In this document: positions 22,810 through 32,692 of the stretch, in pieces
Layout of the letters: every line of letters starts with the position of its first letter
How positions within the stretch are numbered: the first letter of the stretch is position 1
DNA from: Physcia stellaris
Taxonomy: Eukaryota > Ascomycota > Lecanoromycetes > Caliciales > Physciaceae
NCBI GenBank assembly: GCA_018902385.1
Contig: JABSSW010000040.1
Location: 186,001 to 250,000, forward strand
DNA: 64,000 nt
Direction of reading: 5' to 3'
Notes under the pieces: generated by a model
Databases searched by the model: none
What the model was told of the DNA's origin: nothing
The model's input: the letters and a program-made list of their open reading frames with translations, nothing else
Made by a program: the position numbers and the translations under genes

Positions 22810-25750
22810 ATGTCACAGAACCGATTCTCGAGGGAAGGGTTTCAGCAACTTCCCAACTCCAGCTCGCCCAATATGAACAATCCAAATGATATACCTTTAA
22901 CTACTGTACAAACCATCAAAAGCGGGGAGCTCGTAAAGCGGATCGAAGCTTATCGAATCCCCACACTGGATCGCACTCCACAATGGAAAATGAGAAGGCC
23001 CATTACTTTAAAAAGCGTGCCGCTGGTAGGCGTAAAGCCGCAAAGGACAATGCTGGTGGACGTAAGGGAGAAGATGGGGAGGAAGATACCTTAACCCAAA
23101 TGGGGCAAATCTACAACAAGATCCTCAATTTCTCTATTGTGACGCGCTATTTCCTCTATGTGCTGCCATTGGCCATTATCATTGCAATCCCGATCATCAT
23201 TGGAGCTACCGCAGCGCCAAAAAGCACAATTGATGGACATGTCCGCATCGTATGGTTCTTCAGCTGGGTGGAGATAGTTTGGCTTAGTCTGTGGGTCTCG
23301 AAACTTGCAGCCAAAGCATTACCGACATTATTCCAATTTCTCTGCGGTATCGTCAGTTCCGGCACAAGGAAATATGCCTTAGTCCTAAAAGCGTTGGAGA
23401 TTCCGCTTTCTCTCGCAGGCTGGGCTTTGGCAGCTCTTGCCACCTTCATACCTGTAGGTCTTTCAATTGATGATGGAGGGAATTATGATTGACTGAGCCT
23501 AGATCATGACGCGTAACCCGGACCAGCGGGCGGAGAAGAACAAAGATCCCAAGACAGACTTTACCAGATCCTGGGAACTCATCATGCAGAAAGTCCTTGC
23601 TGCTTTCATGGTTGCGGCATTGATATTCCTTGCCGAGAAATTGCTGATCCAGATCATATCTATTGGCTATCATCGGACACAGTTCACCAATAAGATCAAA
23701 GACTCGAAGCATAATGTCCATCTGCTGAGCCTTCTTTATGATGCGTCTCGGACGTTGTTCCCTGCCTATTGTAACGAGTTCGCCGAGGAAGACTATATTA
23801 TCAATGACTCCCTCGACTTGGGTCTGGGCGGCAGCAAAAAGGCTATCAGTCATGCTCGATCGGGTTCCGCTACGCCAATGCGACTGATTCAAAATGTTGG
23901 ACGCATTGGAGACAAGATTACTTCAGCGTTCGGTAACATCGCTTCTGAGGTGACAGGCAAGCAAGTTTTCCAGCCCGATTCTGCCCATTCTATTGTTGTC
24001 GAGGCTTTGGAGAAAAACAAGTCGTCCGAAGCTCTAGCCAAGCGACTCTGGATGAGTTTTGTGGTTGAGGGCAAAGACGCTTTGTATCAAGATGACATTG
24101 AGGAGGTACTCGGGCATGACCGAACCCAGGAAGCCGAGGAGTGCTTCAGCGCCTTAGATCGAGACGGCAACGGCGATATCAGCTTGGATGAGATGATTCT
24201 GACCGTATGCGAATTCGGTCGAGAACGACACTCGATTGCGAACAGTTTACATGATGTCGACCAAGCCATAAATGTCTTAGATAGTCTCCTTTGCACCATC
24301 GTCTTCGTCATGGTCGTCTTCGTCTTCAGTAAGTCTCTGCGCATTGGACATCCAGGCCCCTCGCTGATCTGCTATAGTCGCCTTCCTGAACAGCTCATTT
24401 ACAACCACTCTTGCGACAGCGGGCACCGCCCTCCTTTCGTTGTCCTTTGTCTTCAGTGGCACCGCTCAGGAAGTTCTCGGCTCCTGCATCTTTCTCTTTG
24501 TCAAACATCCCTTCGATGTGCTCGACCGCGTCGATATTGGCGCAGAGCAGCTTGTGGTGGAGCACATCTCCCTCCTTTACACCGTATTTCGAAAAGCAAA
24601 CTCGAACAAGCTCACACAAAGCCCCAACGTCGTCCTTAACAGCCTTTGGATTGACAACATATCCCGGTCAAAAGCCATGCGTGAAGAGCTTTTAATCTAC
24701 GTACACTTTGACACCACACTGGAAGACATTCAGTTGCTGAAGAACGAGATGCGCAATTTCGTGCGCGACAAGGAGAATTGCCGGGACTTCCAACCAGACA
24801 TCGAGATCGAAGTGACCGGTATCTCCGAGATGAACAAGATGGAGCTCCAGGTTGAGATCAAGCACAAGTCAAATTGGGCTAACGAGACTGTTCGCTCAGC
24901 ACGCCGCTCCAAGTTCATGTGTGCATTGGTCCTCGCCCTACGCAAGATCCCGATTTACGCTCCTGGTGGAGGCGACGCAGCCCTCGGCAGCAGCGACAAA
25001 CCCACCTATTCGGTGACCGTCTCCGACGCGGAAGCCGCCAAAGCTCGCGATGCATACGCCGCTACCAAGGAAGGCAAGCGCATGGTACCAACCAAGAAGC
25101 CCTCAACCACGGAGAAGAACCCTTTCGGGTCTTCTACAGCGGTCGATGCCACCCCCGACCCTCAAGATCCAGCCACGCCTCCTCCACTGCGCTATCGTCT
25201 TCCGCCACTCACTGAACAGGCCGCATTGACCGATCTCAATTCTCGAGATCCCGCAGCGGACACAGCTCTCGACCGCCGCTCATCAGATCGAAGCTCGCCA
25301 CCCAATCGTACCCCAGCATCGGAAGACGGCGGCAGCAGCCTCGATCGCAAAGCCTCGATCGAAGAAGTCCGCGGCTTACTCCGCCGCCAAAGCACTCGAG
25401 GCAAACGACGCCCAAGCGGTTCCGGTGCGCCATATGCCAGCGCGCAAGGCACCCAATCTGGCCTAGGCTTGAACGTCCCTACACCCGTCCAGGAAGGAAA
25501 TGATAGCCCCAGTGAGTATTTCGGACAGATGGCTCCGCCTCCCCAACAGCAGCAAGGTTATCCGCGACGGGAGCAGAGTCAGGATCCGTATTTGCAGCAG
25601 GCTCAGCGCTATCAAGGCCAGCAGGGACAAGCTGTGCGTCCCGGCGATTTGGAAGCTGGGATTGGTGCTGGGGCACAGATGCGCCAAGTGAGGCAGCCGG
25701 CGCCTGGTGCTGGAAATAGTTTCGCTATGGATCGGAGGAGGGAGGAGTAG
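22810..25750 (+). CDS. MscS-type mechanosensitive channel with EF-hand
   Basis: Fungal Msy1/Msy2-like channel, in relatives located in the ER and involved in Ca2+ response to osmotic shock. Exon model 22810-22932, 22995-23453, 23503-24328, 24378-25750; 926 aa. Order: variable N-terminus (MSQNRFSREGFQQLPNSSS), basic stretch, TM segments (NFSIVTRYFLYVLPLAIII and following), KHNVHLLSLLYDASRTLFP, EF-hand DRDGNGDISLDE near residue 413, pore-lining MscS region with TALLSLSFVFSGTAQEVLGS near 470-540 and the beta domain (VDIGAEQLVVEHISLLYT), then a disordered Ser/Gln/Pro C-tail. The last two introns are certain by phase and protein. The first (22933-22994) is less sure: the donor GTAAAG is good but no strong branch is seen, and a short frame slip is the alternative. 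Confidence 0.9.
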
Positions 25751-27161
25751 AAATTTTTGTAAGCATTTTAGCTCCGTGGGGTGGAGGCGTCTGGAGGATG
25801 ACCTGCTTGAGAAATGAAAAGCTTCTGCGGATGAAGATTAATGAACTTTAGATTAGGGCATGCGAATGGATACGTAGCGTAGCATATCGACGAATGGTAT
25901 GATTCATGTAGCTCTGAGATTTGTGAAATCAAGGGATTTTTGTCACCTCACCGTTTATACCAGCTAGCTCCGTGACTCGGTGAAGATCAAGCCCGGTTGT
26001 TGGCGAAGCTGCTACGCTGCAGTCCTTGATCTTTTCCCACGCTTGGAAATGGTCCTGGCTTCGTAGGCTAGATTCAGGTTCTTGAGAGGTAAGATGATAC
26101 TAGCGAAGTTAAGGTAAGTGGGCGGGGGTCTTCTGTGTCGTACTGGCCCATTGTTGTAAGGAAAGGATTAGACTCTTCTTTCCTCAGGTCGCAGTCTCTC
26201 AAGGCATTGAATGGGAAGTATCATGTTGACATAGGAGGCCAAGTCTCTCAAACCACACCCCCCCCTCTCATCGAAACCCACACCAAACGCGCACTCCTCC
26301 TATCCCTCCTCGCACCTTCCATCAAGCAATGTCCCAACCCAGCAAAAGTCTCCCCGCTGGCACATCCGGGACCGCACATACCCCGCTAGCCTGAGATTAA
26401 ATAACCCCGGATGATTTCGTGCCATCGTCTACTGCGGGGCTCTATCCTGCCGTCTTTTGGGAATGGAGGGGAGGAGGCGAGGAAGATTGAGGGGAGGGAT
26501 GGAAGGATCGCGGGTTGGGATGAGGATGTTTGTTGTAGTTTTTGAATCCTTGGGGATGGTGTTGGGGTTAGTGGTCAGTGGTTAGTGGTTGAGAGGGTAG
26601 GGTAGGTAGGTAGGTATGAGGAGTTTATGTGCTGATGCCGAACTTGGGGGGTTGGTGTGCTTCGATTTTCTTCAAGGGTAGGGCAGACGAAGTAAAAAAA
26701 TCAAGGAGAGAGCATAGATTGGATCATTACACACAGAACTAATAGTGTGATCAATAGGGGCCATTGATCAGGGCTTCTGGCTTGAGTTGAACAGGAATTC
26801 TTAACCATCAATTGTTGAGGAGAATTGTTATTACGCTAAGGTCGAAACGCAAATATAGAGGTTTTGGCTAGAGGGTCCTGCTTCCAGCTCTCCGTGTCTT
26901 TTCGGCGAGTAGCGAGGTGATAGGACAATTGAAGTAACAAATTAATAAAGGTAAAAGTGCCATCCGAAGGCCTGACCGTACAGCATGACCTGCTGGGCAG
27001 CTATCTGCGCCCTGAGCAGGGTTTCTGCTTCCTTATCACCAAAACGAGTATCAGATCCCGAACAGAACCGCTCTGACAAGGAGGACGCTGGGTCTAATGG
27101 AAACCACTGACAAAGAGATCCTGTGAAAACAGTTTCGATTCGAAAAGGCGTATGAGACAAT
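25751..27161. other. Intergenic between convergent genes, no gene seen
   Basis: About 1.4 kb. A small ORF at 26135-26389 has Pro-rich sequence and no support. A short GGTA-rich run lies near 26600. Confidence 0.5.
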
Positions 27162-29163
27162 CTAGGTTGGCGGAACTCGCTCGCTAGAAGATCGGATGTT
27201 TTGTGTGACTTTGACGTAGAGTAGGCCTGGTTGAGAGAGGTCGGTCCGCAGCCCATATGTCAGCTCCGAGAGACGTTCTTTCGTATCCGGCTTACAGAGT
27301 TCGGCGCTCAGATATTGCAAGAGAGCGGCTGGGGGTCCCGATGCCATGGTTTCTGAACAGCTCTTGCTCTCCAAGTGCGCACTCAAGGCGCTCAGTCTAT
27401 TGAAGGTTACTTTGCAGCCTGAACACTGCAGTACATCCGGATAACCAGTCGAGTAGTTTTGAGCCTGTAGGTGACGGCTGAGGTCCATGGAAGTCAGAAG
27501 GTTTTCACTCCGTTTACAGTAGGGACATTTCCACGTATTCTTTTTCGGGTTTAGATCTGACTCATAAGCAATATCTCTCGGTGCTCCAGCTCTGAGAAAA
27601 GGTTCTCGGCCTTGGATTATCAGGTCTTGAGCGTCTCGACATTCGGACACTAGGGCATTGAGCACCTGTATGTCATTTCCGCTTGAGCAATCCCCGGATT
27701 CCAGATGAGCGAACAAAGCCGTGTAGCTTGGGAAATCTCCTTTACTACAGCAGAAACATGGCAGTCTTGTTGAAGGATGAACGAAGGAGTGCTAGAATCT
27801 TGTCAACTTCTCCCAATGAAAACCAACGCCACAATGTAAAGTGTTACCTGATCAAGCTCGACCAATGTCATAAAACCTTCGCCACATATTGAGCATCGGC
27901 TATCGAGGTGCGCTGCTGATGTAGACCAGTGATCTTTCAGTAGGTCCAGAGTAGGGAAAAGTGAACTACACTTCCCACACCAGTACTGCGGGTGGTGCTC
28001 TTGCTTGTGCTGCAGCACATGTCAGTGATAAGCCAGATACAGCATCATGCACGTAGACGTACTTTTTCTAAATCTCTAGGACTTGGCATATCTTGGTGAC
28101 AATCCTGACAATAGGTGTCAAAGTGCACAGGTGTCGTTTTCCAGTGGGCCTTAAGAAGCTCTATAGAGCTGAAGTCGACTTGACATTTTTCGCATAGGTT
28201 ATGCTTGTCGGGTGTCTCCTTGACATGTTTCTGCATAGCTATAGCGGAATCGAATAGCTGGTTGCAGTTCCTGTCGTAGGTTTCCTTGTGCACCTCTTCA
28301 GTCTTCCAATGTCTGGTCAAGGCTTTCTGTTTGGGGAAGTCGAGCCTACATGGGTGGCAGAGCTTGTGTTTCTCGGGTGTGGCTTTCTGATGGATCCACT
28401 TTGCTGTTAAATTTTCGAAATGAATGTCACATCGTGGGTCGTAAAGTGTCTCGTGTTCAGTTGAAGACGTCCAGTGGACAACCAATTCGGCTCGACTTTT
28501 GTGCTCGATGCTGCAAGGAACACAGAAATGATGCTTGACGGATTCATCAATCTGATGAGTTTTCTTGGCCTTCGAATCAATAAAGTGCCTGTCGCACCGC
28601 TCACAGTATAGATCCTTGTGCTTTTCATCTGTCGTCCAATGCTGCACAAGGTCTGGATGGTCGGCAAACATTAAATCACAGGATACACAAAGATGATGCT
28701 CGTAAGCATTGTTTCTGAGATGGGTTGCATATGCTGAAGGGTTGGTAAAATTGATACTGCAGATCGTACAGTAAGTCTGCTTGTGAACAGCTGAGGTCTT
28801 CCAGTGCTCAAGCCGTTTGGCAAATGTCGCAAAGTCGAGGTCGCACGAAGTGCAGAGGAAGTGTCTGTCTGGCGTGCTCCGCTGATGGAATTTGAACGCC
28901 GCCTTGCTTTCGAATTCGAGTTTACATCTCTGACAGAGGATGTCCTTGTGTGCACCGGTACCTTGGCTGGGACGCGTTATTCCTAGCTCATCTTTCTGCG
29001 GATGGATAGACTTGGAATGCTGTTTTCTCGCTTCTTCGTCAACAAAAGCACGTTTGCAAGGCCGACAATACGCGTGCTTCTTTTTCAGATGGTTCAAGAG
29101 CACGTCCCGATTGGCGAAACCTTGCTCGCAATGATTGCAGTACTGGTCACTGTAGAACAACAT
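27162..29163 (-). CDS. Multi-C2H2 zinc-finger protein
   Basis: Exons 29163-28063, 28009-27848, 27791-27162; joins are phase 0; 630 aa. The first 370 residues are a near-continuous series of degenerate fingers with period about 25-30 residues, alternating CxxC...HxxxxxH types (YCNHCEQGF..., CRPCKRAF, LCQRCKLEF, LCTSCDLDF, YCTICSINF, LCVSCDLMF, YCERCDRHF, LCEKCQVDF), many followed by a HWKT/HWTT helix end; two more fingers in exon 2 (WCGKCSSLF, RCSICGEGF) and three in exon 3 (CFCCSKGDF, CPYCKRSEN, CSGCKVTF). It resembles the large fungal zinc-finger proteins of unknown target; nucleic-acid binding is likely. One finger (DPRCDIHF, DRNCNQLF in two repeats) has lost its first Cys. A GTAAGC...CCAG intron-like stretch sits just upstream of the start, so a 5'UTR intron or extra 5' exon is possible. 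Confidence 0.82.
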
Positions 29164-29998
29164 CTGGTAATCTTAGCTTTCGTGGGTGAAAACGATCAAC
29201 AAGGCCTTGGGCTTACCTTCTGCAAAACGAGGAGATGACAATATGATACTACAGGCTGTCGATGTGTCTAACCTGCAGACACTTATCAACCTCAGAACAC
29301 AAGCGAAGAATCCAAATTTGCACGTTGTTGCTAGGGAGGAATTGTGATAATATTCAGTGGGCATAGCCTTGCCGGCACTTTCGATCTGTGACCTGAACTT
29401 CTTTCGACGAGGGAGTAGAATCGTACGGCGGCACTGGACTGTTTTGGTGCGGGCTGATGTTCGTAGGATGTAACAGTGTCACTTTGGACTCGTGGTGGTC
29501 CCCTTGTGAAAAACACCTTTGCTGTGGTAGGTTACGCGGTGAAGCTTGCTGACTATCATGGCGCGCGAGTGTTGAGCCACGCGCCACGAAGGAATCTGCA
29601 CATCAGATGGTTCGAACACTCAGTAAACCGAGCTGGGATTATGGTCAGTTCTGGAGCTTCTTTCAAATCGTATAGAATCAATTGTGGTTTTCTGACGAGG
29701 TATCATGACTTTGTCTCCTCACAACGCTCAATCTCGCCCGAGGCGAGTGAATCTAGAACGAGCCGAATCAATGAAGGAAATGTGACATCACAACAAGACG
29801 CGTTCACGCTTCTGGAAGTCGACAACCTTACAGTGGGCGTCATGGATCAATTGCACAGCTACAAAGGAGATCACGTAAGGTACGGTGTAGAGGAGCCTAC
29901 TGAATCTTGTAATGAAATCTACGTATCAAATAGTTGCAGTCCTCCTCAACATCCTCACGAGAGGCCATCAATAAGGTAATCAGCAGATAATACTTCTC
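29164..29998. other. Intergenic with possible family-1 repeat
   Basis: Promoter of the zinc-finger gene and 3' flank of the Pro/Ala-rich gene. A 167-codon plus-strand ORF at 29476-29979 overlaps a probable repeat at 29628-29752 and is not supported as a gene. Confidence 0.45.
29628..29752 (+). repeat. Possible family-1 repeat copy
   Basis: Starts CCGAGCTGGGATT, has GTTTTCTGACGAGG inside and ends CAATCTCGCCCGAGGCGAGTG, like the ends of family 1. The end contains the perfect inverted repeat CTCGCC-CGA-GGCGAG. Confidence 0.35.
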
Positions 29999-31391
29999 TC
30001 ATGAATGAGGCTGCTTAAGTTCGTCCCTCAACGCCTCGACTTCGATGTCGTTGGCCTCTTCTATGAAGCCTCCCGGAACTTGACCAACCTGATTGAGCCC
30101 GGTCTGAGCTTGGTTCTGTAGTCGTGCCAACGCAGTAGTACCGACCAGAGCTTGACCGACGGCCTCGTGAAACTCCAGCTGCCCCTGCTGCTGCTGCAGG
30201 ACCAACTGCTGTTGCTGCAGCTGGCCGTGCTGTTGCTGCAGCTGGCGGTCCTGTTGCTCGACATGTCGCAGCAGCTGCTCCTGTTGCTGCTGGTTTTGCT
30301 GCACTGCCTGTTCGATCCGAGATATACGGGAGTCGTCCTGGTCGCGGGGGCCGAGAAAGCGAGAGGAGCCGGGGGCCGAGAGGGCGATGGGAGCCGCGGC
30401 AGCCAGTGGAGCGGGCGAGGGTGGAAAATTGGTGGTGGGAATGGGGGAGGGAACAGGAGTGTATCCGTACCCACCAGCAGGCAACTGGTGGGGCGCCGGA
30501 GTCTGGTATCCACCGAACCATTGGTTGGGAGGAGGAGGTTGGTACCCACCGGCCCATTGGTGGGGAGGAGGTTGTTGATATGCACCAGCCCAGGGGTTTG
30601 GAGGTTGGTAGTAGGGTGAGGGATGGTAAGGCGACGGGTGGTAGAGCGACGGGTGGTAGGCGAAAGGTGTGGGGACAGCAGGAGGGGGGTATTGAGGAGC
30701 ACCCAGCCCAAACAGACGTTGGCGCCTTTCCAGCCTCTCGTTGATTTCCAGCTGCTGCAGCTCGTGCTCATCTCTCATCCGAAGCACCCTTTGCTCCAGT
30801 GACTCAACCTCCGGGACAGCTAGAGACTGTTGAGGTGCGACCACGGCAGGTGGTGCGGCCAAAGCAGTTGGTGCCACTACCGGTACGGCGGCTGGTGTGG
30901 TGGCAGCGGGCACGGGGGCAGCGGGCACGAGGGCAGCGGGCGCGAGGGCAGCGGGCTGTTGCTGTTGATGTTGATGCTGCCGTCGATACTGCAGCTTTTG
31001 ATCCCTACGACTCCCAGGTGTTATGGGCTGTCGGCCTCGTTGATGCTGTCGGAGAGGGCGTCCTCCCCGATCGTTGTTGCTTGGGCCGCCACCAAGGGAA
31101 ACAGGCGCGGGAGCAGCGGGAGCAGGAGCAGCGGGAGCAGGAGCAGCGGGAGCAGGAGCAGCAGGAGCGGGAGCAGCGGGAGCAGGAGCAGCGGGAGCAG
31201 GAGCAGCGGGAGTAGGAGCGGGAGCAGCGAGAGCAGCAGGAGCCGGAGCAGCAGGAGCAGGAGCAGCAGACTGGGCAGCTATAAATCGATTAGCTATAGC
31301 AATCGAAATCAAATATGTTCAGCTTACCGAGTTGAGCTCTAAGGCGCTCCAGCTCTCTCCGCATGGCGGCAATGTCGTCGGATCCAGACAT
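29999..31391 (-). CDS. Pro/Ala-repeat, Gln-rich coiled-coil protein
   Basis: Exon 1 31391-31328 (MSGSDDIAAMRRELERLRAQ), 49-nt intron, exon 2 31278-29999; 447 aa, phase 1 join giving ...RAQLAAQSAAPAPAA. Order: short N-terminal coiled coil, about 60 residues of PAA/PAP repeats encoded by a GC-rich minisatellite (31089-31270), basic Gln-rich stretch, second PAA block, charged helix (LEQRVLRMRDEHELQQLEIN), a Tyr/Pro/Trp-rich segment with repeated HPSxY and (Q)PPP.QWxGGYQ units, and a long Gln-rich coiled coil (VQQNQQQQEQLLRHVEQQ) before an acidic tail. Family unknown. Composition suggests a condensate-forming or scaffold protein; this is inference. Low complexity makes length polymorphism likely. 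Confidence 0.6.
31089..31270 (+). repeat. GC-rich minisatellite inside the Pro/Ala-rich gene
   Basis: Tandem 12-nt-type units of the form GCGGGAGCAGGA with small variants, encoding PAA and PAP on the minus strand. The repeat keeps the frame because its period is a multiple of three. Confidence 0.85.
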
Positions 31392-31791
31392 TTTACTGGT
31401 CTGGAGACGTAAAAGAAGATGTAAAGCGAGAATGCTATGAAGCGATAATGCTAGAAGGTGGTGAGCGTGCGTTGTTGGTAGTGCAAACCAGCAAGTAGAC
31501 AAGGAGTGAGGAGGAAAGGAAAAGGAGTCGCGAATGAAAAACGCGAAGAATATATATATGTGCGTACGCACTAACTTAGCGAGGGCATCAACACACTTCG
31601 TAGATGACCCGAAGTTGACCCGGTAATTTCTGGATATCTTCATGTAACGAGGGTACCCGTAGGAAAGCAAGCAAGACATTTCAACCTTTAGGTTTGTAAC
31701 CTTGCTCTCTCGAGTAATGGCTGCGATGTTTCAAGCAGAGCATAAATTCACTAGGTCTAACGAGAATTGATAAGAGGATTAAGAGATCTAG

Positions 31792-31836
31792 CATACCCAT
31801 CATACCCATCATACCCATCATACTCATCATACCCAT
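31792..31836 (+). repeat. 9-nt tandem repeat (CATACCCAT)x5
   Basis: Five head-to-tail copies of CATACCCAT, one with CATACTCAT. Confidence 0.9.
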
Positions 31837-32130
31837 CTATATGGTCCTGGACCTCATTCGAGTTCATGAGTTAGCGACATTGCTTCGCAAGCACAGGCCG
31901 ATACGATGATTGAGGATAGACACATTGAATATCCCTGTCCGCCTATTCTTCATATAAACACGAGTAGACATTTTACTCGATTTCCCGTATAGGACAACTT
32001 CATCATATGAGGCCATGGAAGCCTAGCTCAAGTCAATCTGCCAGCACAAGTAGATAACAATGTTCCTTATTGCAGTTGTGCTTCTCCATCAAAAAATCTT
32101 TGCGCTTCGGTCAATGGAACGATGGACAAT

Positions 32131-32178
32131 ATTGATCTACGCCATTTGATATCAGTTCATGAAAAGGCGTAGATCAAT
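32131..32178. repeat. Perfect 13-bp inverted repeat
   Basis: ATTGATCTACGCC at 32131-32143 is exactly complementary to GGCGTAGATCAAT at 32166-32178, with a 22-nt loop. Could be a hairpin, a binding site for a dimer, or the ends of a tiny element. Confidence 0.8.
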
Positions 32179-32692
32179 AATGTCTGTCTAGAGGACGTCC
32201 TTCTGAGAACACCTCAAAGTATCCCAAGCCGTGGGACGCAAGGTGTAGGAAATTGATATGGGTTGCTATACTTATAACCAGGCTCTAGCGCAGGCCTCGA
32301 TCGAGCACACAGCCCATAAGCCATTTCAAGAGGTGTGATAGTATCACTGGTATTTCCAGCTCGTGAAAAGAGATGCATCATCTAGGCATCGCTGAAAGTG
32401 GAGAACAGGACGTTAGCGACAATCACTATAGCTTTTGATTTTGAGCACATGACGGGCAACTTCTAGATCCTTACAATGTAGCTCACGACTCTAGAGGTCG
32501 ACAGATTATGAGAGTTGGAAGTCAATGCTGTATTTTGAGAGCATGATGACCTATATTCTTTCCAAAGGTCAACCCCGTTGCGCTCCGTTTTTTATAGTTC
32601 GTAAATCGTGGCAGGATCTCCGAAGTCCTGGCCAATCCCAAACCTAAGTAATTGTCTGGGACCTTCAAGATCATCCTAAGATCAGAAATCAC

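Larger units (their letters stand above)
31392..32692. other. Intergenic with microsatellite and hairpin, no gene seen
   Basis: 1.3 kb between two minus-strand genes. Contains the 9-nt tandem repeat at 31792-31836 and the inverted repeat at 32131-32178. No protein-like ORF. Confidence 0.5.

Noticed and set aside
26942-27256. Possible extra 3' exon of the C2H2 gene (ending AFGWHFYLY)
   Set aside because: The end looks protein-like, but no donor/acceptor pair with matching phase joins it to the gene; the stop at 27162 is kept.
29476-29979. 167-codon plus-strand ORF
   Set aside because: Overlaps a probable family-1 repeat, has no family resemblance and no splice or promoter support.
30150-30620. 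Leu- and Arg-rich ORFs on both strands over the Pro/Gln-rich gene
   Set aside because: Shadows of the low-complexity repeats in the minus-strand gene, which has a supported intron and start.
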